DNA of 64,000 nt, from assembly GCA_005408345.1 (NCBI GenBank), contig SEMN01000142.1, positions 868,001 through 932,000 of the forward strand, in the 5' to 3' direction. This DNA comes from Macquaria australasica (lineage: Eukaryota; Chordata; Actinopteri; Centrarchiformes; Percichthyidae). Position numbers and translations under genes: made by a program. Positions 24,105-36,065 of the stretch are shown in pieces; position 1 is the first letter of the stretch, and every line of letters starts with the position of its first letter. Under the pieces are notes generated by a model. That model was given only the letters and a program-made list of their open reading frames with translations, did not search any database and had not been told where the DNA came from.

Positions 24105-25380
24105 TATTTACACTTTCATTTACTCATTTGGCAGAAATGTTTGTCCAAAGTGACATGCAAAAGAGGTACAAACTGAGCCTCACTAGATCAAGGAGAAGCC
24201 ATCAAGAATAAGTGCCACAACAAGAGAGAGAAAGATCATATTAGGTGAGTGAGTTCTCTCAGAAGAGGTAGGTCTTCAAGCGTTTTTTGAAGACAGATAG
24301 AAATTCTGCAGACCGAATTGAGTTAGGTAACTTGTTCCACCACTGAGGGACCATACAGAAGAAGAGTTTGGATTGAGATTCCCTGCCTCGCAGTGGCGGT
24401 AGGACTAGTCGATGTTCACTGGCAGACTGTGAACAAGAAGGCTCGCAAACCTCAATGAGGAAGTTCAGGTAAGTGGATGCTGTGCTAGTGGTCGTATAGG
24501 AAAGCACGAGCGACTTGTACTTAATGCCAGCAGCAAATGCGAGCCGATTGAGTGCAATGAAAAGAGGAATGACATGAGCTTTTTTTGGCTTATTGAAAAC
24601 CAGATGCCATTAGGACAATTTTCAGCAGTTTTATTGTGCATGTTGGCATCCCTCCCAGAGGGCTATTAAAGTAGTCAAAGCCAGAGATGAGCAGTGTCTG
24701 TACAAGGACTTAAGCGGTATACCTTATCCTTCTGAGATTATATATTTCGAAGCCACGTGACCAAGTGACAGATGCAGTGACAGATGTTATTTGAAAGTTA
24801 GTTGGTCATCAATGCCCAGGTTTCTTGCAGACTTTGCTGAGAGAGCAAGGTGGAGCTGAGCTGGACACTAATGTTGTGCAGAATAGAAGAACTGGCTGGG
24901 ATCAGTCTTAGAGAGACTGGGCTGAAGGCACCGTTCAACCATTTTGAGATGTCAGTGAGGCAGGCTGAGATCCGAGCTGAGACACTAAGCGTCATTCGGC
25001 AGGAAGGACAGATAGAGCTGGGTATCATCAGCATAGCAATGGTAATAAAAACCATTTGAGCAGATAATCGGACTAAAGCAGGTGGTTTTTATTAAGAGAT
25101 GGAGTCCAAGCACTGATCCTTGCGGTACCCCAGTGGAAAGAAAGAGACGCTTGGACTTTTTTACCTGCCGTGCCACTTCAAGCAATTGCCCTGTGATGTA
25201 GGACTCAAACCAAAATATCACTGTACCCGAGATGCCTAGTTCGTATAGGGTTGACAGGAGGATTTGGTGGTTCACCTGTTGCCGACAGGTCCAGCAAGAG
25301 AAGCATCACTTCTGTGTTGCAGTATTTGTGGCAATTTTTCAAAGTACTAGTAAGAGTGTAGTCTAGATTGTCTGATGGTG
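24105..25380 (-). mobile_element. LINE 3' half (CR1/L2 group) with intact YADD
   Basis: Minus-strand relic of a non-LTR retrotransposon, 5'-truncated. From 5' to 3': motif A region LLLLDLS near 25285-25305 (followed by a break where AFDTVNHQ is expected). The frame 25275-24985 holds NHQILLSTL, ISGTVIFWFESYITGQ, STGVPQGSVLG (residues 47-57) and the catalytic CYADDTQLYLS (YADD residues 81-84, 25035-25024). The next frame, 25055-24798, has RISACLTDISKWL and a QETWALM phrase (NLGVM in intact copies). The frame 24507-24259 has SEHRLVLPPLRGRESQSKLFF, VPQWWNKLPNSIRSAE and FKKRLKTYLF, the usual C-terminal end. The 3' UTR ends with the reverse complement of CATTTACTCATTTGGCAGA near 24120, a typical 3' tail of such elements in fish. 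Three frames and missing pieces show it is inactive. Confidence 0.9.
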
Positions 25381-26010
25381 TTGATTAATCAGTCATAACC
25401 TTTAATGCATTGTCACAATTAGATTCAGTGGGATAGTCAAAAAGAAAACAAAGGGGGTAAGAAAACATGTAGTCTGTAGTCTCCACCCCTGTTTTCCCAA
25501 GAGTTCCTTCTCGGGACCCCTCTGAAGAGGCTATCCAGGTTCAAAAACACACATACACACAGCCATGCTCATATACTAACAAATACACATTCACACACAT
25601 AAGCACAAGTATGCTAATGCATGTCCACATACAGACATTTGGCCCTCTCGAGGATACTGTGAAAGCGCACATGCACCCTCTCTTAAGCCAGTGGAAATGA
25701 TGTAATTTAAAGCATACAAACACTGCACACCCCAAATCTCCTCTCTGGTCAAACCTATAAAATGTGATATGGCCTTTAACACACTCAGCTGAAGCCATGT
25801 TAAACGTAAAAGCTGTGTTTCCATTGGGGCTTAAATAAAGATTTTACAGCAGTCGTGGAACAGTTTGAATTATTAACCTATTTCAACACCAGAGGTAACA
25901 CTATGAGCTGCTCGAGTCTCATCAAAGGCCAGCTCTCTCAGTTTTAGTGTTACTCAATCAAAACAGAACTATAACCAACTGTTGAATGAGAGTTTGATAA
26001 ACACTAAGTT
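25381..26010. other. Non-coding, nothing recognised
   Basis: No supported gene. Two overlapping minus-strand frames of 77-85 codons (25541-25824) have no domain and no plausible splice context. Confidence 0.5.
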
Positions 26011-27065
26011 CAAGGGCGTAACCATGGACCATGGACATTGGGGGGGGGGGGTATTTTTAAAGTGCATTTCCCACAATTCTATGATATTTATATATGAAAA
26101 TTCGCACATTCGAACATAGATTTGAGGACTACATTGATCATTTGAATTCACATTTAAAGGAATAATCTGATTTCTCTGAGATAGTGGCTGCCCCCCCACT
26201 TCATTTTGTTTTGGTCAGTTGCTAACTGTTCACTGTTTTACAAGCTACAGCAAGCTTCCAAACCTGTCCACCCATGTTTTAATCTAAATACGATTGGGAG
26301 TACTGTAACCACAATCATTCACACACAAGCATTTACCTGTAGTGCCTTAGTAAGCTCCCTATTTAGCTGGATTCTTACACTTACTGTCTATACGTGCTCT
26401 ACTAAATTGCATTATAGTTCACGTTCCACTTTCTCATCTGTGTCTCCAGAGCATGTCCCTGTCTGCCCTCTGCTTTCAGCATGTCTCTCCCTCCCTGTCT
26501 CTGTGCTGCCTGCAGTGTGACCACATATCATTATTTTACCTGAAGAACAATGACTGATGACCTTGATGACCATTTTAATTTGATACACTGAATATTCTGC
26601 TTGTATTACTAGTTTTATTTACTTTAATGTAATCCTCCTGTTTAGCTAGCTATGTAGTACGTGTATAAAGAACAGTGTACACTGTACAGTAGTAACAGTT
26701 ACCTGAAACGTTAGCTGTTGTCTTATCTACTAACCTAACGTTACCTATTTTGGTAGCCAGTAACTTACTGTCTGAATAAAAACTTGTATGTCCGGCTGCC
26801 GGTCCTGCTTTCTAAGCTTGGTAGAAAGCATGGGAGCTACCAAGTGTACAATTGGGAGGGGGGGTCACACACTTATTTTTCCCTTAACAAACAAAAATAA
26901 ATTGAAAACAAATAGGAAATACCAAGAAATAGATCTGTTGTCAGGGTTCATAAAAGGAGGACATATTTAACATATTTTCTACTGTATACTGGGGGGGACA
27001 GATTGGTAGTTTCTCAGTATTAGGGGGGACACGACCCCCCCAAAGAATGCGTGGTTACGACCATG
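26011..27065. mobile_element. hAT-like non-autonomous element with G-rich ends
   Basis: 1,055 bp flanked by the identical 8-mer ACTAAGTT (26003-26010 and 27066-27073). The left end reads CAAGGGCGTAACCATGG and the right end, reverse-complemented, CATGGTCGTAACCACG. Close to each end is a G/C homopolymer: G12 at 26040-26051 and runs of G6-G7 and C7 at 26991-27042. No transposase is visible. hAT assignment is from the 8-bp duplication and CA...TG ends. Confidence 0.85.
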
Positions 27066-27899
27066 ACTAAGTTGTATTGCCTTAATCCAAAGTTTGAAAT
27101 GACAGTATAACGACTGCAAGTAGGACAGTGGAAACTGAACTTGTGTGGTGTTAGGAGAAGGTTGACATGAGGTCCTGTATGTAATGGCTTTTGCTTCAAA
27201 CATATCCTGGAAAGGCTGGTGAGCTCATGGAAAACCTTGATCTTTAACAGAGAGTCTGCAGATCCCAGCTGGTTTTCTAGCTTCCCTTTAATGGCTGAAT
27301 CACAGGATGGCAACAAACTACTGAAATGCCCACATTCGGGGCAGCAGTAGCCAGATGATTAGCAGAAGAGACATTTACGTGGAATGTTGCCGGCTTAAAT
27401 TCCAGGAAAGGCTGGAAAAGTTTGAGTGGTGGTGGATGTGACTGAGCACAAGGTCCTTTCTTCTTCCTTAACAGCTCCTGCTAGAGTGCCCATCAGCAAG
27501 GCACTGAACAACTGCTCACCCCAAAGGGATCAATACTTTGATGATTTGCATGGGCAAATAAGGGTTGTTACCTTATTCATCTCTGAATGTGGCATGGAGT
27601 ACTGCACCATGAATTAATAAAAAATATCACCCATGTGAGTGACAGTTATTAAACTCAAGGTCATTACATGCGACAAGATTGTTTTCTTATTTTTCATATC
27701 CTTTATATTTAAATGTAAATACCAGTCTGGTCACTTATGTTGAGTAAATCCAAATAAGAAAAATGAAAGGGTTTCTGTATATTCGAATAGAATAACTGGA
27801 AATGTTTTCAAATTAAAATAAATAATATTTCAAGCAAGGAAGAATGTTGTTTACTTAAGTAAAGTGGGGGAGCAACCTTAGCATTAATGTTCATTTGAA
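27066..27899. other. Non-coding, nothing recognised
   Basis: No gene or repeat family supported. Confidence 0.45.
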
Positions 27900-28230
27900 A
27901 TCACGTTTCTGGCCACTGGGTGAATTTAAGTCCACTATTCACTCTCTTTTAGCTCTGTTTTTGGTCTCTACCTCCTGGGGGAAACATCTGACTCTTCAGC
28001 TGCTAAATGCTCCACTATGTTCACCAGCTAGTTGCTAACTGTGTCTGTCTGCCATTTGTTGCTCGGCAGGTAGTGTACATTGGATTTTTACAGCATTTTT
28101 GAATGAAATTTGCGCCCTGCTGCAACAGGAAACAAGGATGATGAGAGCGGTGAGAGTGAACCAAAACAATACATTTTTGGACAGTGGAGAGTGGGGTGAT
28201 AATTCACTGTTGGTTTGTACTATGAGTGAC
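27900..28230. repeat. Probable dispersed fish repeat
   Basis: The block around TAGTTGCTAACTGTGTCTGT, GCTCGGCAGGTAGTGTACAT and CCAAAACAATACATTTTTG is one I recall as repeated across percomorph genomes. Single copy here, so edges are approximate and the call rests on memory. Confidence 0.35.
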
Positions 28231-29131
28231 ACCTTTCACAGTACACATAGTCATTTGTCCTAATGTTCTTATAAAAATATCTATTTGTGCAGCTTTAACT
28301 TAGATAACACTGTTGTTTCATATTAAAGACACTATTTATATTAACTAATTCTAATTTCTAATTTCTTCAGAGTAACACCTTAGTTAAAGAGACCAAGATG
28401 CTGCTGCAAATGTCTTTATTGTTGCCTTGAGATTGTCAACAACTGTCACTGTTTCATCAATTTACAATCAAAAGTCAATAAGCCTGTTGTTTAGTATCAT
28501 TATCCGACATGATAAATTAGCATTTCATATACTCTTTGGAGAGGCTTTTGTAAATATTAGTGTCAAAAAGAGAAGAATCTGTTGTATTTCTTCTTGGGAA
28601 GGTCCTTTGCTTATGAGGTCAAAAGGGCAAATCCAAAGTATTTATTGGCTCTTATTCAGATTTATGTATGAGGAAGTCTGCTGTTTTTGAACTTAGACAA
28701 ACAGAGGAGAAGTGTTTACTGAGTTCTTAGCATTTATCATTAGAGCTTTGAGGTATGTTTTGGTAGTTTTGAAGACAAATTGAAGGGAGTGTTTACTGCT
28801 CGGCAAAATTTGACCCAGAGGAGAGGATATGAGAAGAGGAGAAGAGTGATAAGAAGAGACTTAATGAGATATGAAAAGGTGTTTGAAGGCAAAGCTGGCA
28901 GGGATTTAAATAAGAAATAATCCATTCAAACTAACTAATGTTCTGTAGCCACACAAAGCAAGGTCATACTGTACAATATCGGTACAGTAATAGGAAGCTC
29001 ACTATTCAGATGTGTTTCTCCTAAAATATTATGCCTATAAATTTATTTGCATTAATTTATAAGTACAGTAGCACCAAGTTTTGTTCCTGTTTTTCTGCTT
29101 GTTTGTTAGTAGGATATCTCAAAAAAAGGGA
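28231..29131. other. Non-coding, nothing recognised
   Basis: AT-rich; no supported feature. Confidence 0.45.
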
Positions 29132-29325
29132 CTTTAGAGGTGGATTTTGTCACTTTTGGAAAGAGCCAGGCTAGCTGATTCCCACTGTTTCCTGTCTTTA
29201 TGCTAAGCTAAGCTAACCAACTGCTGACACCAGACAAATATGTGGAGTAATATTGCTCTTTTCATTTAACTCTTGGTCAGAAAAACATATAAGCATATTT
29301 CCCAAAATGTCAAACTATTCCTTTA
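29132..29325. mobile_element. Fold-back/MITE-like element, copy 2 (5'-degraded)
   Basis: Shares AGAGCCAGGCTAGCTG, TTTATGCTAAGCTAAGCTAA and the right terminus CCCAAAATGTCAAACTATTC with the copies at 6.45 and 52.4 kb. The left inverted end is not recognisable. Confidence 0.7.
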
Positions 29326-32300
29326 ACATTGCATGAAGATTTTCATTATTTTTTCCTTATAAACTTATAGCAGTTACTCAAACAAAAACTAAATCTGGCA
29401 TGTGTGTATGTGAAGGTGTGTTTGTAAAAGTACATGTATATACAGTATATGTGCTATATGTGCACATGCTCACATGTTGCCAGTTTTAACTCTATTTGTG
29501 AGGTCCAGAAGTTCTCAGCAGAACAATACAAAAACTACTTTTGAGGACTTCCTTTCTGTCCTCACAACGAAACAAACTGATTTGGGGTTAGTGTTAGGAT
29601 AAGCACTGAGTTAGGGTCTGTATATGTTTCTCTCTGTGGCTGTGTGTGAGTTTCCACTACTTCAAAGGCCGTCTATGGGGCCCCGAGGCCCTCACAGACA
29701 CTATGCAGGTGTTTCCTTTGAGTAGACACTTACTGTCAACATTTCAGTCAGGAGCAAAAGTTCTCAAACTATAAACCCTGGAAGGATAACTGCTCCTCAA
29801 AGTATAACGGTTCTTCATCCACCTAGCACTTTAGGTGCTTTAGCTTAAAGCAATCGACATCTGCCGGAGTGAAGTGCTAGATGTGGCTCCTGCTGCTGCT
29901 ATATAACACGTGAAAAGCTTTTAAAAGTTCATTGCTTAAAGTCATTCACTTTCACAGCCTGTTGCTTTGAGAATAAAAGCATGCTGAAGTCACAGAGACA
30001 CACTTAGCTAAGGAGAAATAACACCAGTGTTTTTATAGACCCTGGAGTAGACAGAGTTTAACACGTGGGAAATACTTCAGGTCTACGCACCAAATAGTTT
30101 TTGAGTCGGAGAATTTTCAGCTCAGAGAACAGACAACATGGACCCCTATCACAACACCGGACTGTCTGTTGCTCAGTCAGCAGCACAATCCTCCAGATGC
30201 TCTGGCTCAGTTATTTTTTTCTCTTCAGCAGAGTCTCTGTGAAGCTGTTGGCACACGCTAACAAGAGTGGGCCGCTGACCTCTTTCACCTGGAGAGGGAA
30301 CAGTATCAGGGCATGTTGTCTGTCTGGCCGTCTGGATGGATGATCGCATGGCTGGCTGCTTGGCAGACTGTCTGCCCACCTCTGACTCTCTCTCGCTCTG
30401 TCTTACTCTGTCTTTCTGGCGTTTGTCGTCTCTCTCATGGTATATTTACTCAGAGGGAGGGTTCTGGGGAAGACCGTATAGGAATCTCATTAGTCATAAA
30501 TTCTGTGGAGAGAGATATCGGTCCATACTGGTGATTTACAGCATTCGCAGAATTCACAACTGACCTGTCTACTTATCCAAGGCAAAAGGCCAAAAAGGAA
30601 ATGGACACTTTTTGCTGCCAAGAGCCCACATTACTGTAATATTGTAGACATAATGTAGTTTAGTAAAAATTAGCAATTCCATTAAAACTTTTAAAAAAGA
30701 TTGCAGTTTAAGTCCAAAACTCAGAGCACTGGCCTAATTTAAATTAAATTAATGTGTGTTCTTCTGGATTTTTGATCAACTATGATGTGTTTTTTCCCCC
30801 TCTATAAAAAACTGGAATTTCTTGATTATCTGTTGCTTGTCCACCAAGAATAACTCATTTATTTTCAAAGTCAAAGGGTCAGTCTGATGTTCTCGTTAGC
30901 CTGCTAAGGATGGAGAAATCAAAAGGATGAGTCATGAGAGACTCATTAACGGTGTTTAGTCTGAAGTGTGGGAAGACATGACTGGGTCAAACAGTCTGCT
31001 CAAATCGCAATCAAATGATGAGAAGCCACACCTTGAAGATGAAAGATTTTGCTTAGAAGGTCACTCACTTGTGAATGTTTTTCACTCTAGTGGCCAAAAT
31101 TTTAGAGTTACGTCAAGCTCATGAAACAGCTTTTGTCTTGAGTAAGTCTGAATCTAAAATGTGGCCACAGTCTACATTAGGCACCTTTTGAAACTAGAAT
31201 TAACATCATAGACACCTGAATCTCCCACAGACAGCAGACCTTTAAGGGTCTGCTCTCAATGTAATCTTATTAAAGCCTACCCAGGCCTCCTCATGCTCCT
31301 GCCCCGGAAGGGGAGCAGGAAGTGGTCAAACTTTGAATCTCAAGGGCCCCTCACCAGGTTCAGCACCTCTCTGTGGGCTCAACACTGGATGAAATATCAT
31401 AAAGGATCTAGTGTACCAGTCAAGCAGCTTATTGAGTTTCATAAAGAAAAATTAGGCCCAAACATACAAATTAGCCATAACATTGCGCTAAAGCCACAGG
31501 CATCATTGAAGGCACCAGACTTTCACCTTTAATATTTATGGAATGTAGGATATCATCAGATGGCTTATAGAATACAATTACCATGTAGTTGGTGGTGTTA
31601 TCCAAAGCCTTGAGGCTGTGGTGCAAAACCCAAACATTCTGTTAGTTCGAGCAGTCCTTTCTCCCATGTCCTGATGAAGGCCAGCTGGCATGGTTTGTTC
31701 ACGTCGACATGGCTAAATAAACCCTCTAACTTTGGTGTTTTTTGCTTACCTTGAATACTCACAGACAATAAAAACTGCATAGACTTCAATGTAAAGTCCA
31801 TGGCAAAGCATATAAACAATGATGACAGAGTATATTTTACACCTGTGTATGTGTGTATATGGAAAAGCCATTTAACAGACAGTTTCTTTTCACTAAATGG
31901 GCACGGTATGATGCAATATCCCCTTGGTAGCAAAGTCCGTTATTTTGGTCTAACACTCAAATTTAACATTGTCTAAATCAACACTGAGATCAGAACATAA
32001 TGCCAAACAGGAATATGGTGTGTCCTAGAGGCACTTGTATATCTGCGACCAGTAAACTTTTCAGTTTTCCCTTTTGACAGTTCTGTTCTTTGACGAGAAT
32101 AATGGATGATTGTTAAGGGTCATGAAACATTTTCTACGCAAAACAAATCCCAAGCAGCTGTTTGTGGCACACAGTGCAAATACTGATCTTTGTTTCTTAG
32201 TAGTAATGCAGTCTGAGGGATGCAAGTGGCTGCAGTGACGAGAAAATCGCAAATCTGCAAAGCAGTGTCTAAGGCGAGAGAACATACACATTCTGGGGAC

Positions 32301-32400
32301 TTTCAGTGCAGACATCTACACTGTGGTAAGTGCATTTGATCACATTTCCTGCAGTCTGCAGTGTGTCAACATGTATGTAATGAGCCTGTGGCAAAACCAA
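29326..32400. other. Non-coding, nothing firmly recognised
   Basis: Around 29500-29570 words such as GAGGTCCAG and TCCTCACAACG recall a common fish GGTCCTCAC-type repeat, but the match is too weak to call. Overlapping 60-110-codon frames at 30101-30563 and 31293-31933 have no recognisable domain. Confidence 0.45.
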
Positions 32401-32469
32401 GGCCTCTATAGCCTGTGAACTGTATCATCTTCCTAAACTACTGCTGTTCTCCTGTGCCTTTGCTTGACT

Positions 32470-32672
32470 GGTTTCTCTAATGGACTTTTATTTCTTTTGT
32501 TGTATTGGCAATGTACAACTTATCACTGCACTGTAACTGTATTTTATTTCATTTTATGTATTTTATTTCATTTTATAATTTCATTTTATTCAATATTAAT
32601 TTTATACTTATTGTTTTGAATGCCTTCTAATGCTTGTCTATATAAATAAAGCTGCATTGCCTTGCCTTGTTT
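32470..32672 (+). repeat. Possible retrotransposon 3' end
   Basis: T/A-rich sequence with repeated TTTTATTTCATTTTAT words ends in TATATAAATAAAGCTGCATT followed by CCTTGCCTTG, resembling a LINE/SINE 3' UTR with AATAAA and a short pentamer tail. No coding part is attached. Confidence 0.4.
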
Positions 32673-34756
32673 AAGCCTAATTGAATTCATCTATAAGTTT
32701 AGATAGAGGGAATCCACAGAGCCTCTTTGCATACATTTGTTCTTAACACCCCAAGAAGTCTCCTCTAGTGTCTCTGTAGCTGCTCTACTTTTATTATGGC
32801 TGTGGAGGACCTGTTCATTAATTGGTCTGGAGGCATAGAGCTGCTTCTGAAACTGCTGTGCTGGTATTTAATTATTCTGTAAATGTAATTTATGATAGTG
32901 ATGAATGAAATCATTCAAATACATTATTCCTACCTATATTGTGTTTTTTATTGAGGCCATAGTACATATCACGTCATGAATTTATTGATATAAACCAGGA
33001 ATTCATTTCCTTAAAGAAACAGTAAATATAGTGCTATATATACACACGCACAGTACGCTATAATACAATATGTCTTTTTTAAACATATACAACCATCCGT
33101 AACATAAATATTGAAAACAGTAAAGCAAAGCAAAACATAAACAAAAACAAAACATTTTGTCTTTTTCCCAAAACAAATGCAAATGACAAACATAAAATAC
33201 ACCGTACATCCACACACAGTGTACACATCCACAAAGCTGTCCTCTGGGTTCTTACATTTACGTTCTCCAGCACAACATAAACAGCTCTGTGCTTTGATCG
33301 TCAAACACAATGTTAACCTGCAGCACCTCGTGTGGCGTCCGCTCTGTGCCCCTTATCACAGCCAAAGTGAGTGAAACCATAGGGTGACCTTATGCTAAGA
33401 AGTGGCCCGTATTCCCGCTTTGGTTTACATCCAAACTTCCTGTCTTCTCGGCAGTGAACGCAACTCAGAGACCGCTAAGAGAAGGGGTGTGTGTGCATAA
33501 GTGTGTGTGTGTGTGTGCACGTGTGTAGACAGCCATGAGAAAATTAGATTTGCAGCTTTCAAGATTTAGCATTCGGATTATTTGAACCTGTTTGCCTGCC
33601 ACAGAACATATGTGTGTATGTATGACACATGGGTTAGAAAGAGAGGAGGAGACAGAAGGAAAAGGGTTACATGGACAAACAACTTATGAGTTATGACATG
33701 TTGATTATTTGATTATACACAGATAAAGAACAAGGCAGTGAGAGAGGGACAGACCATATGCACAGATTACATAAGGGTTTGATTCCACTCTCCCATGAAT
33801 TATAACATTGTTTGGTTTCTCTACACAGTGAAATGATTTCCACACTGCTACCCGCTATTCCTCTTTGCAGGGATGGATATCTGTGCATGAGAGAGACAGA
33901 GTACCGACCCTGGAAAGACTCATCCTGCTGTGAAGGCTATTGTGCACTCCAGAGTCTCCATATGTTCTTCACTAATGACAAGATCTGACCGGCATCAGTT
34001 CATGACTGATATCTTCTGTACTGTGCTAAGGATAAAACACAATCATACTGATGTACCAGGCTTGTGACAATACAGTCAGTACATGTTGCATAATACATGT
34101 TGTTGTTTTATACAGAGACAGTATACACTCAGTATATATTGTGTAAGAATCTCATACAGAATCTCCCCAAAAGTGAGCACATCAGTTATTACTTTAAGGA
34201 GGGGTTTATTTAGAGCAACAGTTAAGGTTTAGAGCAAGGATTAAAGCCAGCTTAAGGTCATGACTAACCCATAAAATACTGGTGCTGGCTTGGGGTGCTG
34301 CATCAGCCTCCTTAAACTGCTATCTGTTTGCCACTGTTTGCTCAAAAAGACAGCTGCATCAAAAAAGTATGCAAACATTTAGCAGTGTAGTTTTAGTCCA
34401 TCTCCTCATGGTGCTGGATTCAAGGCTTACTTCATATGTTTAAGATTTGACTTCTCCACACTGTACCATGTTGCCACAAGCTGCTGCAAAATGAAAATGG
34501 TCTAGTTTATTACAAGGAGTAAGATAAAAGCAAAGTCACTGTGGCTGTCACTGTAGTTAATGTGCTCAGTGTTTGTGTTATGTGTTTACGTTTGCTTCAT
34601 TTATAATTATTAATGATTATTACTACTATTTGTTTTCCTTATTTTTAGATTAAGGAAACAAATATCTATAGTATTAGGATAAATTGTAAATAGGTGAGGT
34701 TTTTACTATAAGCCCTCTGGGTCTGCTTTCTATATTTTGTTACATATTTGTTATAA
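32673..34756. other. Non-coding, nothing firmly recognised
   Basis: Contains a short GT run near 33500-33520. Three overlapping minus-strand frames at 33003-33310 lie in a T/G-rich strand with AATAAA words downstream (32940-32990). This could be a 3' UTR, but no coding exon is recognisable. Confidence 0.4.
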
Positions 34757-35272
34757 TGTGTTACTATAAAGCCCCAGACCGAGACCCAAGTGCAAGGATC
34801 ACACCACACAATAGTAGAGTTCCAAAAAAAGGCTTTTACTGGCCAACAATGGTAGAACGGATACAACCAGAGTTTGAGGCAACGGTACAGTTAGGGAGCA
34901 GGCAAAAACAGGTCAAAAACACGAGCAAAGTTCCAAACCGTTAAAGCAGGGATTCCAATGCGACGTGGGGCAGGCAGAGGCAAAAGTCCAAAAACAGGCA
35001 AGGTTCAAAAACGACAAATGTCTAGGCATGAAGATAACGCGAGAAAACTTGACTGATAGGTACAAAGACAATCTGGCAACTAGACAGAGGAATGACTGGG
35101 CTATATAAACAGGCAGACTGATGAGGAACAGGTGAGTAATGGTACACAGGTGAACCTAATCAAAACTGGCGGGAAAAGAACAATGACAGGAGGTAAATCA
35201 TAATCTAGTGAGAAGTGAATAGTCCTTCAAAATAAAACCGGAAATAAACAAGAGACTTGACGAGGCGTGACA
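34757..35272 (-). mobile_element. Solo-LTR-like block
   Basis: About 516 bp that on the minus strand starts TGTCACGCC and ends near TTTATAGTAACACA, i.e. TG...CA termini. Inside is a TATA-like TTTATATAGCCC, followed by a CT-rich stretch and a GTAAAAGCC word near the 3' side. The layout matches fish LTRs with TGTCACG ends that I recall. No internal retroviral or gypsy genes are adjacent. An alternative edge places the pentamer GTAAC (plus strand GTTAC) directly on both sides, at 34760-34764 and 35273-35277, which may be the target duplication. Class uncertain. Confidence 0.5.
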
Positions 35273-35439
35273 GTTACAGCAGCTCAAGGACAGAATAAGT
35301 ACAGACAGACAGAATAAAATACAAATAAAGAATAACAATAGAAACTATACAAGTCATTAAACTCAAAATTACAGTACACGCGACCAGTGTTGCACTTAGC
35401 CTAACAGTTTCATCTCAAGTGACATAGTCTTGGTATAAC

Positions 35440-35835
35440 AGTATAACATATTTACATGATATGGTAAGAAATAGTAAAAATATAGTACAATAAACAGTAT
35501 GAAATATAATAGTATAAAGTGAGATGTAGTAGAAGTAAAACAATATAAAGATATATATTATATACTATAGTACAGCAGTATAGCATATTATTATTAGTAA
35601 TAGTCTATAATATAATAAGGTGTAGTATGAGAATTACAATATTATAGTAGTAATATAATAATAATAATATTAGATTTAAATAGTATATGCAGTATAAACA
35701 GGAGTATAACAGTAGTACAATATAGTAAATAATAAAATAAAATAGTCAGTAGTAAATAGTATACCGGTAATATAATAGTATAAGAAGTATAATTATATAT
35801 ATATATGCATAATATATATATAATGTTATGTATAT
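35440..35835. repeat. AT-rich TAGTATAA low-complexity tract
   Basis: About 400 bp made largely of TAGTA, TATAA and AATAAT words, ending in a (AT)n stretch near 35797-35822. No coding potential. Confidence 0.85.
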
Positions 35836-35889
35836 TGTGCAGTTATACTCCAAATATTGCAAGAGTCAGTCCTCAATATGATCTTGATT

Positions 35890-36065
35890 TAAATATGGAC
35901 ACCTAAGTGGTTAAGAAATTTTGACCGGTTAAAAAAGTGCAGGGCTTTCCATCTTCTCCAGTCCGCTGTAGTCCCGCCTTCTGGACAAGTTGCCCTATCC
36001 AATATAGCGGCGACGTTGACGTACGATCCAGAGGCCAATGCGGCGTCTACGTATATATGTCTATG
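35890..36065. repeat. Probable dispersed-repeat fragment, GC-richer
   Basis: The stretch with AATATAGCGGCGACGTTGAC and GCGGCGTCTACGTATATATG is more CpG-rich than its surroundings and resembles a fish repeat phrase I recall. It ends exactly where duplication unit 1 begins. Confidence 0.4.

Noticed and set aside
29755..29790. AGTTCTCAAACTATAAACCC resembling a hAT terminus
   Set aside because: No matching inverted end or 8-bp duplication found nearby.
33003..33310. Possible membrane-protein terminal exon on the minus strand
   Set aside because: Cys/Phe/Val-rich frames in three phases over a T/G-rich strand look like untranslated low-complexity sequence; no conserved motif.
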